NCBI GenBank assembly: GCA_008933995.1
Contig: WARS01002807.1
Coordinates: forward strand, 558,001 to 622,000
Direction of reading: 5' to 3'
Origin: Datnioides undecimradiatus
Lineage: Eukaryota > Chordata > Actinopteri > Lobotiformes > Datnioididae
Length of the DNA stretch: 64,000 nt
Shown here: positions 31,189-43,100 of the stretch, piece after piece
Layout of the letters: every line of letters begins with the position of its first letter
How positions within the stretch are numbered: the stretch's first letter is position 1
Translations under genes and position numbers: made by a program
The notes under the pieces: model-generated
Database searches by the model: none
Seen by the model: only the letters and a program-made list of their open reading frames with translations
Told to the model about the DNA's origin: nothing

Positions 31189-34100
31189 CCTCTGTTTACG
31201 ATCACAGTTTTCAATTATTCACGCAAAGACACAGCACAGTTTGGACTACGCGGCGCGATTACACTGTACATCACCGTGATTGTGCCTGCGCCAATCTGGA
31301 GGAACCAGAGGGCCTAAATATAACACAGTCAGCCCCGGACCAAAGTGACCCACTTTAGATCTGAGCGAGGACAGCAGCCAAAAGTTAAGGAGACATCAAG
31401 ACCTTCCAGTGAATCTACACGCTTTGATTTATTTATACATTTACTTATTGGCGAGAGATGTGTCTTATTTTTAATAGCCCTAATATATCTGGAGCTCCGG
31501 TTGAAGAAGAAAGGGAATAAGAGATGAGATTTAAAATGTGGAAATCCTCAGAGAGGCTCCGTCGCTGCGTTTCGTGTAGATGGCAGCGCGCGGCGGCGGT
31601 GGCGGAGTAGTCCTGAAGTTGCGAATTAGATTTTCCAGCTCAGCGCGAGTCGAGTGGAGGGCAGAATGGTTTTTCTGTGCTCTGTGTGTGTGTGTGTGAG
31701 ATGAAGTCATAATGATTTCATTTTGACGCCAGCGCCTCCTCGCTCTTGTCAGGAGCAGGAAAAATGAAGCAGGAACGCTGAAAAACAGACGAGACTCCGC
31801 TGAAAGAGTGTCGTTAGCGAGGATTCAGCGGGGACGGAGCTCATTTGTTGTTCAAACTGATTGCAGCACTTTCACCGATGGACTTATTTCTGCAAAGAGC
31901 AACTAATTACAGGTGAAAGGAGTGAACGGTTGAACGTGGAGCTCAGAGACTCTTCACTCTTCTCCTCTGTCGCAGGAAGTTGACTGATATTTTATTTTAA
32001 TTCAATTTTAAAAGACGTATTCTGTCATTTTAGGTCACTCTGATGTGTTTCAGTGCTAATTCGTCTGACAATTTCAGTCTTCATGAGTTATTTGATGCTG
32101 TGAAAAGGTGGTGTAACATCATGACGTCATGGGATTGGGTCGTGGCGGTGTGTGGGCGGGCCCTGACCGCTGAGCTGCTGACTCTGGCCTCATGACATCA
32201 CCAGAGCAAGATGGCAGCGCCCGCATCTGGGACGTGCCGGCTTCATTTTTGCTGGAGGTTGCTATGGAGCATCTCCGTGTGCGGTCCGTGATCTTGATTT
32301 ACTTTTAGTTTTGTGGTTAATGCACGAACCAGATGCAATAAAACACTTGATAACTGCACGCACGGAGTAATCAAACAAATCCTCACGTGCAACATTGAGT
32401 TAACTGATAAACAGGAGATTGGTATTGAGCTGTCGTTGCATGCTTGAGATTTAGCGTTATGCGCTAGGAGCTTCTAGACCCCCAGCTTCATAAATGAGAT
32501 TCAACATGAGACACGGTTGACGGGAAATTACAGAGTCTGCAAATGAATCCATCATCAAAATCACCATCTGATATTAATATTAAACATGAGTTCAGCTTCA
32601 CCAGGCCCTTTGTTTGCAATAATTCTGAGGACACTTTGCAATGTGCGACTGTGAGCTTGGCAGGTTGCGGTCTCAGCTGGCCCTGGCAGAGTCCCAGGCG
32701 TCATGGCGCCGAGCTCGGTTAGGTTAACTGTGCCCTGATTACCGGATAGTACGAGGAAGTGACAGCATGAGGCGCTAACCCTGATTCAGGGAGGCACGCG
32801 GCGTGCGAGGTGAGGGGCTGCATCACCTGCGCAGATGTTCATCCGGAGGTACGGCAGAGAGGGAACGAGGTCCCGTTCAGAGACGGCGGCGAAAGGAAGA
32901 ACAAATTCAGGAACGTTTGGGGCCGGTGAGTCGGGGCCTGTGCCGCTGCTTTTAGCCGTTAGCGGGTTTTCTTGAAAAAGACCCAGTAGAGTGACGTGAA
33001 CATGTCAGAGTCGTTTGCTTCCATGAGTAAAATGTGATTTATGTTCACTCTGTGTGAAGCACAAGTGGGCTTTATAATAGAGAGTGCTAGTTAGGACTTA
33101 GACTAATAAGAAAATAGGCAGCATTTAAATATTTAGAAAGCTTTAAACATGCAAGCTGTAGCGCCAGGCGATAAATTCATACACTGCATCAGTTCAAGGA
33201 TATACAGCACAAATCATAAACAGAGATATAAAAACATAAACATTAGAACTTATAAATATTTATTCACATACTTTCAGGGTGAGGACCGTCCACCAGCCTC
33301 CAAGAGAAGCTGAATTTGTTCTTCCTCTTTATATTTTTCCACTTCACGCTCCTCGGTTGTCAGGTGAGATGGGAGACAGCTCTGGCTTTATTACAGTACA
33401 CACACACACACGCACGCACACACACACGCACAAACACACATGCACACGCAAAATCTAAAAATAAACCAACCGAAAGGCCAGACGACAGGGCAACGTCACA
33501 AAACGGAAGCACAGGAGGACACACACAATGCACGCGTGCACTCATGCATCAGCACGCACGCACGCACGCACACGCGGGCGCAGATGCTCAGGTATATTCA
33601 CCTTGGCTTGGCTGAACTTCCTTGACGACAGACAATTGGTCATTGACGAGCATCGGTGAGCTGAAGTTTCGCTTGAACGCCCCAGACTGATGGAGAAGAG
33701 CAGAAAGCAGAGTTTCTCTCAGTGCCCATTTACTTCCTGTTTATAGGCCGAGCTGACGGCGGGAAAGTGGCTCCGCGCGGCGATTCGAGGACGTTAATGG
33801 AGTCGTTTGGAAATTACTGACACAGAAACACGTCGCGACGCACCTGACGGACGCGTGGGGCCCACACAAGCGCTCCTTCCCGCCAATCGAGCCGCAAACT
33901 GACGCGCGCCGTTGCGGCTCGTTACGAACCGCGCGTGGACGCACGTGTTTCTGCACGGCTGCAATTTCACACCGAATTAAGCAGAGTAAGTGTTTCAGCC
34001 GAGATATCGGTTTGGCTTTGCCTTGACTTGCAAATGAGCCACTCGCTTTGTGGCACCATGCTGCAGAGAGAGACACTGGATCAAGGGAAGTAAGCGAAAC

Positions 34101-37100
34101 CTTGAAGCCCAGTTTCTGGCCTGATGGTACTTTACCTCGCGCAGCCCTCGTCATTCCCTCCAACCCTCCCTCCCTCCGTCTCTTTGTCTTTGTGCATCTC
34201 TTTCAAACTGCACCGAGCCGTCCTCAACACGGCGCTCTTAAAATTTTCCAAGTGGCTCTCCGAAGGTCTCGCCTCTTGCTGCATGCTAATGTCCTCTGCC
34301 CTCCACTCGAGGGTGAACACAGAATCACTGTCTGAAATCACTCCCAATTTGCTGCCTCGTGCGCTACGCTCACCTTACACTGTTGTCCTTCGCACTCAAA
34401 ATGCACAAATTCCCACAGTGGAATAAACAATCGCCTGCTCGTAGCGTTTAAAACTCCCGTTTCTGCAATGTTATATCTTCGCTTTCGGTCCTAAAGTGTC
34501 TGATTTAGCTGGTTTAAGTCTATTTTCTTATGACATAGCTAAAGCTAAAAGAGACGCTAAGTGAAGTGAATGTGATTAATGGGTTCCTAACGGCCGCATC
34601 AGCGCTTTACATCTTAATAATAAACATGGACTGAAAACAATATCCCGCTCTTTACCACATGCATCTGTGTCCTGTCAGCATTTCAACCGAGACTGCACGT
34701 ACGGCTGGTATAGGCCCTCGGGTCAGGAGTGATGCAGTGTTTGCATGTGTGTGTGTGTGTGATGCAACGCATGGTCGTCTGCAGCGCGTTCGTACAAACG
34801 CACGCCCTGACCGATAATGACCCAAGGGGTTTTCCCGCGTGTTGTTTTACGCAGCCACATGAAACTTCATCTTCATATGAAATTCATTTCAAAGTGCAGG
34901 TAAAGTCCTGAGCGATGCTGCAGCCCAACCGTCCCGATTTGTGGTAAAATCACCATGGCAACAGCAGGTGAGTCCAAGTTATTCAAATCCTGATTGCAAA
35001 CTGTTATTGCTGCTGTTGTTTTGTTACTTTGCTCTTAAAATGTCTGGGTAAAATCAGAGAGATGGGAGGTCAGGCTGGGCTGAGGAGGATGAACCGTTTG
35101 AAAACGGTCCCACCGGAGCATTTTCACTCTCACCGTCACGTAAAAGCTATTTTTCTTCCTCTTACATCGAGATTTTCTTCTGTCTTACGTGCAGCAGCTA
35201 AGAGTTTATTGCAACACTTAAGCTCGATTCGCCGGAGCTTCAAAACGCACTTGAGATCTAATTCACTCTCATAACTTTTTATTGAAAATGAAGGTTCATT
35301 CAGCAGCAGGTTGGCTCAGGTCAGCGCAGACTGGAAACAGCGAGTGTGCAAACAGTCGGTCTGAAGGACACAAAATCCACATTTCAGCAGATCTAAAACC
35401 CACCGATTGTGTCATTTAAATTCGTTGTTTTAACAGTAGGCAAACGTTTGACAGTTTCTTGGCTGGGGAGCAGTTGCCAAGCAACCAGCCAAGACTCCAG
35501 GAAGTAACCGCTCCAGCCAATAACGAGTCCGGCACATAACACCCCATAAAATGGTCGATTAGCCGTTTTTACTTGGGTTTCTGGGTGGATTAAACAAACA
35601 AGATGGTGAGCTTTAGAGGCGCCGATGTGCAGATATATAACGGGAGCAAGACATTCAGACGGTGGCTATGTTGAGGAAAACTACAGATGTCATACATGAG
35701 GGCAATGTGAAATTCGCACCTTCCCGTGACACGGCTGCTGCGATAGCTCTGAGGTGCACCACAGGTGAGCGGCCATCTTGCACGTTTTGCACCGCAGCGC
35801 CTGTTTGGAGTTTCCTGCAGAGAGGGACAGAGACGAGAGAATTGAGCGCAGCGGATGCAGACACGGAAAGAAAACACACGGCAGGCTGCAGATCCGCAAC
35901 ACGCAGGAAGAGCTAACGGACCAAAGCGGCCTTCAGATCACATGAGCAGGTTCCTCTCTGCTCAGGTCGAGAGTGTAATCAAAGGGTTTATGAAGCTGGC
36001 GCTGCACGCGGGGCCTGACAGTGACAGCTTCATAACGAACAGCTCCTCTCCCAAAGCAACCTGGAGAGATTGGAAACCAGCTGGAGATATTTCAATCATA
36101 ATGGATTTGGCATCGAGTCATCGTGCCTTTTCATCGTTGTTTTCAAGTGCTCCAGTGACGAGAAACCTCTGAGTACTGAGATGTTTTCTCCTTATGGGTT
36201 GGGTTCTGAGATAGACTCCGCTGATTGTTGAATGTTTTTAACGATTTAGAGGGCCGGGTTTCTTTTTATCTCGCAAATAAAACCAAAGACAAATAGATTT
36301 CTGGATTTGTTGGCGATGGGGATCACAGCGACGGGTCTGTTACGGAGCAGAAACAGCAATCAAACAAAGTGGTCGGCTTGATGAAAACTGCTTTTACTTT
36401 GAAGAGAAATGGATTCTACTTCATCAGCTTAACAAGGAGGCAGAGAGACAGAGGCTGGACTGCGTGCGGGGACTGCAGGGGAGTACAGCTAGAACAAGGT
36501 GATGCATTACATAAATAACCCACAATGCATGCAAAAAACAAAACAAAAATAAAAACCAGGCGCAGACGGAAAAGCAGAGGAGCAGGTTGGAGTCCGTAAT
36601 CAATCACAGTGACAGGAGCTAGATTTAGCAGAAACGCTAGCTAGTAGTTCATGCAAGCAGCAAATGAGGAATAAAAGCCGGCTTCTGCACCATAACAGTC
36701 CCTGTTAATGATCCCTCAGAGCTACAATCACTGAGAGAGCTGTGTTCAAGACATAAAGTCCAGTTTTAATCTAATTCCTTCCACAAAGGGAGTAGAAAGT
36801 AATCGTCCACTAAGGCTTGGATCGTTTTCTTCATTGTCTTCATCTGCTACGAGGATTTCTTTTCTTGAAACAGACGTCACATTAGAGTAGTAATAGCTGG
36901 GACCTTTTGGGAAATATCCATATTCCCTTTGTAGCGTCATTAGATGATGGACTGATACCGGTGCGGGATCTTAGCTTAGCAATAAGACTGAAAACAGGAG
37001 GAAGCAGCCAGACAAAGCTTGCCTAATTAAATATATTCTTATATTATTTTATTACCTGGGGTCATGGGAGTTGTTGCATTCACCAATATTGCAGTCGCCG

Positions 37101-40100
37101 TAAGCTGAGTTGATGCAAACTCTTAACTGCTCTTAAGAACTTAAAATCCAGACATCTGATAGTTAAAATATATAGTAAAAAGCAAATTTAACGCATGGCG
37201 ACACGTGTGCAAAGTGGATGAATTTAAAATGCACTTTAAATGAACTGAAATTAATGGAAACACTTGGGCTAATATCAGCAAACAACTCAGCAATCCACAA
37301 CACAGATTTGGTTGATGCATTAACCATAAATATCAGCAAATGCATGATTTATAGGTTCTTTAGAGGTTCTAACAGATGTTGGACAGAGCCAGGTTTGCTG
37401 CTTCCCCTGGTTTTCAGTCTTAGTGTTAAGCTAAGCTAACCGTCTGCTGGCTGGAGCCACATATTTAACTGAGAGTTATATTGATCCTCTTATCTCCTGG
37501 GAAAGCAATGAGCATATTTCTCCCTCAGTGTTGAACGTTTGCCATCAGAAAGTTAATGTTAATCAGAATAGATCGTCCCTGCGCAACAACTTTAAATGTG
37601 TTCAGCACAAAAGGTGAGGTTGCCTCCATAAACTGTTCTGCAGTGTGCATTAGCTGGAAAGTCGCATAAATAACAGAGGATCCACTCAGTGGATTGAGCA
37701 TCTTACCCACTATCATGTGCTTGCAGTGCTGGCAGTTGGTGGGCTTGCGAAAGACATGGTCCTGGAAGCAGTGGGTAATCTGGGGTCGGGGAGGCTTGGT
37801 GGGCAGTGATGGGGAAAGGCTGAGAGACGGGGAGTGGGAGGAGATGGAGGGGTTGGGGCTGAGGGATGGCGAAATGGACGGCGAGCGGTCGCCGACCAGA
37901 GGCGACCCGGGCAGCAGCGGAGGGGAAGGAGGCGGCGGGTCGGTGATGAAATCCGGGGGCAGGCGAGCGTCACTGTAGGACCTCTGGAAGAAGTTCTCCA
38001 CGCTTTTGCTGCGCATGATGGTCTTGAAGGACAGCGAGCGCTTTAGTCTCTGGAGCTGCACACACACACACACACACAGAGAAAGACGTTACACTGAGAA
38101 TAAACACGAGACAAACAGGAACGCTGCGACGCATTCGGGAGCAATAACAAATGTCCAATACGACCTCAGGACAGAACAGGCAATATCCAAACCTCCATTA
38201 GCACCGCACTCTGTTCTGATTCCTACACCGTGGGGGAAAGAGGGTGACTCATGAAACGCAATATCACCTCATAAAGAAGCAACATTAATGACATTAACAA
38301 CAGTAGAGAAGCTATCTGCACGTCCCCCTCAGTGAGGTCTAGCGTATCCTTCCGTACAGTGACGTTTAACATGGCCGCTTGGGCAGCTGACCCGTGGTTT
38401 AACAGGCTTTATCTCCTCAAGAGCACACTCAGCCATACATTGTGTGTTTAGCGGTGTCACCTCGGTATTGGTTGCAGTGGGGCAGTTGCGAAGTCAGTTT
38501 GCACAGCATCATTATTCACCAAGAGCCTCCTCTGGGATCTTAATCTGATGGAGTTTGCTCATCAGCCATGATTGATCATACCACAAGTTTGCACACGGCC
38601 AGTGGTTCCCTCCTTGCAGGGCTGAGCGCACAAGCCTACAATATCAAATTGCATGCACCCTCTAACATGTGCTCGTATCGTGGAAACAGCCTGGAAGAAT
38701 TGATGGCGGCTGTGTCTCAAAAGCCAAGCGGACGACAAAACACAACATCAGCGGCTGTCACGTCCGTGAGCTCTGCTCTCTGCAGCCATCCGCCATTGAT
38801 TGGCTAGATAAATGCATGTTTCCTGACACTTCCCTCCGGCTCTGTGTACAGATGATGATGGTAGTTTCCCCCCGGGGACGGGCGGCCATTTGTTACCCTG
38901 ACATGCAGTGGCAGGGGGGGAGAGCAGCGCGAGGGCGTGGTCGTGTCGCAGGGGAAGAATGGATCAACACAGACGGACAAGCAGACAGATAATCAGTAGG
39001 CCACAGACACTCGGTGTGCACGCGCTCCGTCTGTCTGCCTGTCTGCGCTCGCTCTGCTCAGCGCCAAACATAATCACTTTACGGGGACATGCTGTTTACA
39101 GCTCTGCGCGGCTGGGAATAAGATATGAAAACAGTTTGTCTATTTGAGCTCGTGTGTGTGTGTGTTTGTGAGGGACACAGAGAGGCAGAGAAACAAAGTC
39201 TAGTCCGTATTCTTCCTGTAAATCAGTAATTTCCTTACATCAGATTACACTGATGAAGACAAGCTGGGGCCGACTAATACAATTCATTGTTATGCTATTA
39301 CAGCTGTGGGCGATAGCGTAATGCTGATATTCAGGGTTGTAATCTAAAGCACGGCCTGCATTCGGTGATATGGTAACATAAGTCCGGGTGTGAAGCACAT
39401 CTCCTTGTGCCTGCTGCTGTTGGGATAAGTGGAGTGCATGAGTTTGTTCGGTTTTAACACATCATCGTCAGAATCAATGAACGTTTAATGAGAGATATCT
39501 TTTTTTCAGTCCATTGATTCTTGTATCTCATCAAAACCTGGTACCTAATTACCCAGAATGCAACTCGGTGGCCAGTGCAAGTTGCAGCTAATGTATCCTG
39601 GAGCCGTTAGCCTCAAGCAGGCGTGAGGAGCAGTCTGCGGCGATCCGGTCACCGCCGCAACCCGAGATTTTAAAGCGGAGGTGCTCGGAAATATGGAAAG
39701 TTGATTTGGAAATCTGTGTTATCTGTTAGCTCTTCCTGACAAACGCTAAATTAAAAAGGCGGCATGCATTTCTCTGTGTCATTATATTTTCTTAAAGCTA
39801 CAGTTCTTTGACTTTTCGGCGCGGCGTCACGGACCCTGACCCGAGCTCTCTCTCGATCAGAGCGGCCGAGTGCTGGCACAACAGCTCCGGCTGGAGCACG
39901 TGTCTCAATCACGGCTAATCTAATCATCTGTCAGCGCGCGAGCTGGAAAAGCTTCCCCTTCAGCTTCCGTTCGAACACGAGCGGAGAGCGCCGTACCTCC
40001 GATTCAGAGCCCTCGATTCAGGTCGTCAGTACACGTAGTCTCAGTGCATGAACGCCTCACGAGATTTGCTGCGACAGGTGAGCTGCAGTTATTGATGGAG

Positions 40101-43100
40101 ATGTGTCAGAGTGGACTGAGCTCCACCACAGATGATACCCCGCTGCGGCGTGTGATCCGGTCCCATATGTATTATTGATCCCCTGTAATTCCATAACAAT
40201 GCCTGTGGAGTGCAGATGGAGCCGGTTCAGTCTTCCTAGTCTGACAAATACGAGATTTCTAAATCTGGAAAACATGTTTTTACCAGTTTACCAGTGTTAT
40301 TGGTCATATAATTCACACATGACTCGCGCTTCTTCAAGCGGCAACAATCACGCCGCTGCAGACCCCCATAATTCTCACATCTTCGATCCACACACCGACC
40401 CCTGGGTGCCTCTCACATGCGGCCAGCATAAATGTCTGAGATCAATGCTCCGCAGAGAGGCGGCAGGGTTTGAAGGGGACATAATTCAGTGACAAAGCTT
40501 TTGGTTCACCCTAATACGTGGCTTTTACTCCATCCATCAGAATTTAATGGGGCCAGGGGCCAGTGGGAGATATATATGGGATGCTCCGGCCTTGCCGGAG
40601 GTCAAGACTGAACAACAGAGGCTCGGCCCCGCTGGGAATGTGACCGTAAATACAGCCCGTGGCCTTAACGTGCTTTGGTGCGGACTATTTTAAATGCTTC
40701 ACCCAATAGAAAACATTTCAAATGGGGAAACCGTAACCAGCTGTGTCTCCATTCAGAGGCTTTAAAGGTCAACGTACTCCTACACGCTCTCGGTCTTTGA
40801 CAGCGCGGGTTCTGGTGAAAAGAACCTGGTTGCGAGCTCTGCATCGCCAACCTCTCCGAGACCAACGAGTCAAACCGTCCAATCACTTCACAGATCAGTG
40901 CTAATTCCTTTTTCCCCCAATTTACTCCTGCTCTTCTTTCACCGCTCGGCCCTGAATCGAGCAGAAGCCGAGGGAAAGACAGCCACTGCGACAGACGTAC
41001 GCCTCCGCTCCACTGTTTTAATCACAGCGCCCAGGCTATTATTCATGTATGTGACCCATAAATGTAATATTTTACTTTCCGTGGGCTGCAGTTTCCACTT
41101 TAAAACCCTCCCAGGCGTGATGCCTCACACAAAAAAGAGCACAATTAATTTTTTTTTCATTTGTTTATTTATTTTTTTTTACCACGGCGAACGTCACATC
41201 ATTCGACCTTGTTCCAAGCGAGGATATTTCCGACTTAAGAAGGATAACCACGCTGCGAAAGGCGCGGTCTCCTGGCTGGATCTGATTCTGGGTCAGCAGC
41301 AGAATGCGTGGCTACGGAGGAAATGATCATCCTCAGGTACAGGATGCATTTAGGGATATTATTATCTGCACCTTCACCGTGTTGCTTCAGTTGTTTTCGG
41401 GCGAAAAGATGCAAAACGGAGACAGGAAACAGGTGCGACTGAATCCTGCAAAAGGGACAACCTGCAGGTTTTGGTACAAAGGAACAAAGAAGAGCAGAAA
41501 TGACAGGGGGAGAGCGAAAAATGACACATATCGCAAAATCTCTGAGCAAAGCGCGCTTTGGTTATCATTACAAGGAGGGTACTGAACCAGTTTCGTGTCC
41601 AAACAGTTCCCCTCTTGGCTAAAGTTATTATGCACGGCAGCCTGACAGATTCCCGCTTTGAACACGAGATAAGAGACGCATAATCACAGGCTGCTGCCTT
41701 CGTTCTGTCCCTATCGCACATGCATGTGTATGCACACACAGCTCCCACCTCCCTCTCTGTGTTTAACGGGGGGGAGAAACTCTGTGTGAAATAGTAGCGT
41801 GGATTACAAGCACTCCCCTCGCCGCGGTGCAATTCGGCGCCCACATTCGGCTAACCCCGCCGCGCCGCTTTGCCCTGGCAACTCATCATCCGCCCATTTT
41901 CACTCACCCAATCACTGTTCACACACAACACCCCGGTGCGCAACACAGCGGCTGTCAGACTCCGACAACCTCCCCTACAACCCCCCCCCTCCCGTCTGTT
42001 TCTGAATGAGCATCAGCGGCGACAAGCAGACACTTCCCTTCCTCGTCAGCGATACACAAAATAGATGCAGCCAGTGATGCTTTTAGCGATTTGCAGCCTT
42101 CCGGTGTCCACTGTTCCAACAGCTCACACCTTTCCCCGTAGTGTCACATCAATAAACATCACAGCAGTGAAGGTGTTGCATTAATTAATGAGGACCTTGG
42201 CCCGCTTCAGGCCCCCAGCTCCCTCCTCGAACTCACTCCCCAGCTCACGTCACTCAAATCTCTGTCACGGAGAGTGAAGGGATGGTTAATGGGATGTGAC
42301 GTGAACTTACAAAGTGTGTGTGTGTGTGTCTCTTCATCAAAGAGGTGTTGAGAGATGAATGTATGGGTAAGCTTTGCAGTCGTAGAGGTGACAGCCCGTG
42401 GAGAACTGGCAACACTTCTGCTGAGGGGCTGCAGGTGTACGCGATGCAACCAAACTACTTTAAATATAAATAATGAGTCTGCCTCATCCAGTCACGCCCT
42501 GTCACTACATCCGATGCTGCCGTCAGCTTTTCCTCCCCTTTATCTTCAAATGCATGAGGAAAGTGTTTCAGCTGAGCTGGTAGCTGTGAGGACGGGAAAG
42601 TCCGTGTGTCGGGCCGACACTTTCGGTCCAGGGTTGTCGTTCAAGCTCTCGCTTCACAGGGACAGTGAAATGTCAGCAGCTTACGGGTGAATTTGCACTA
42701 AATTTAACACAGAGATTCATTTGCGCAAGTGTGAAATAACTAGTTTTTAGTGAAATGCTGGAAAAGCGCTCATTTGCGCTGCCTTTAGCTAATTAGCAAA
42801 CGTTATCATGCTAATACTAAGAACATAGTAAAAACTGCTAAACGTTAGCATGTTAGCGTTGTCGTTTTGAGCTTGTTAGCATTCTTACATTAGCACTTAG
42901 CTCAAAGCAATGCTGCGCGTCCGTGTGCAGCCAAGGATTTGTTGCATCTTGCTTTTGCACGTGCAACATCACGAATTCAGCGTTACGTGTGATCACTTTG
43001 AGTTCTCACTCTGCCCTGGCGTGCGTGGCATTATGAAACTGCTCACGTTATGATCACATCATCACAATACGATGCAGTAAATGATAATATTCAATTATTA

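Larger units (their letters stand above)
35815..37706 (-). other. stac2: stac2 intron 2
   Basis: 1.9 kb, noncoding. It contains two copies of the same dispersed repeat in opposite orientation (about 36880-37035 and 37375-37470), listed separately. Confidence 0.6.

Noticed and set aside
40586-40602. CTCCGGCCTTGCCGGAG hairpin in stac2 intron 1
   Set aside because: A 6-bp stem is expected by chance in 64 kb, and there is no T run or other context.
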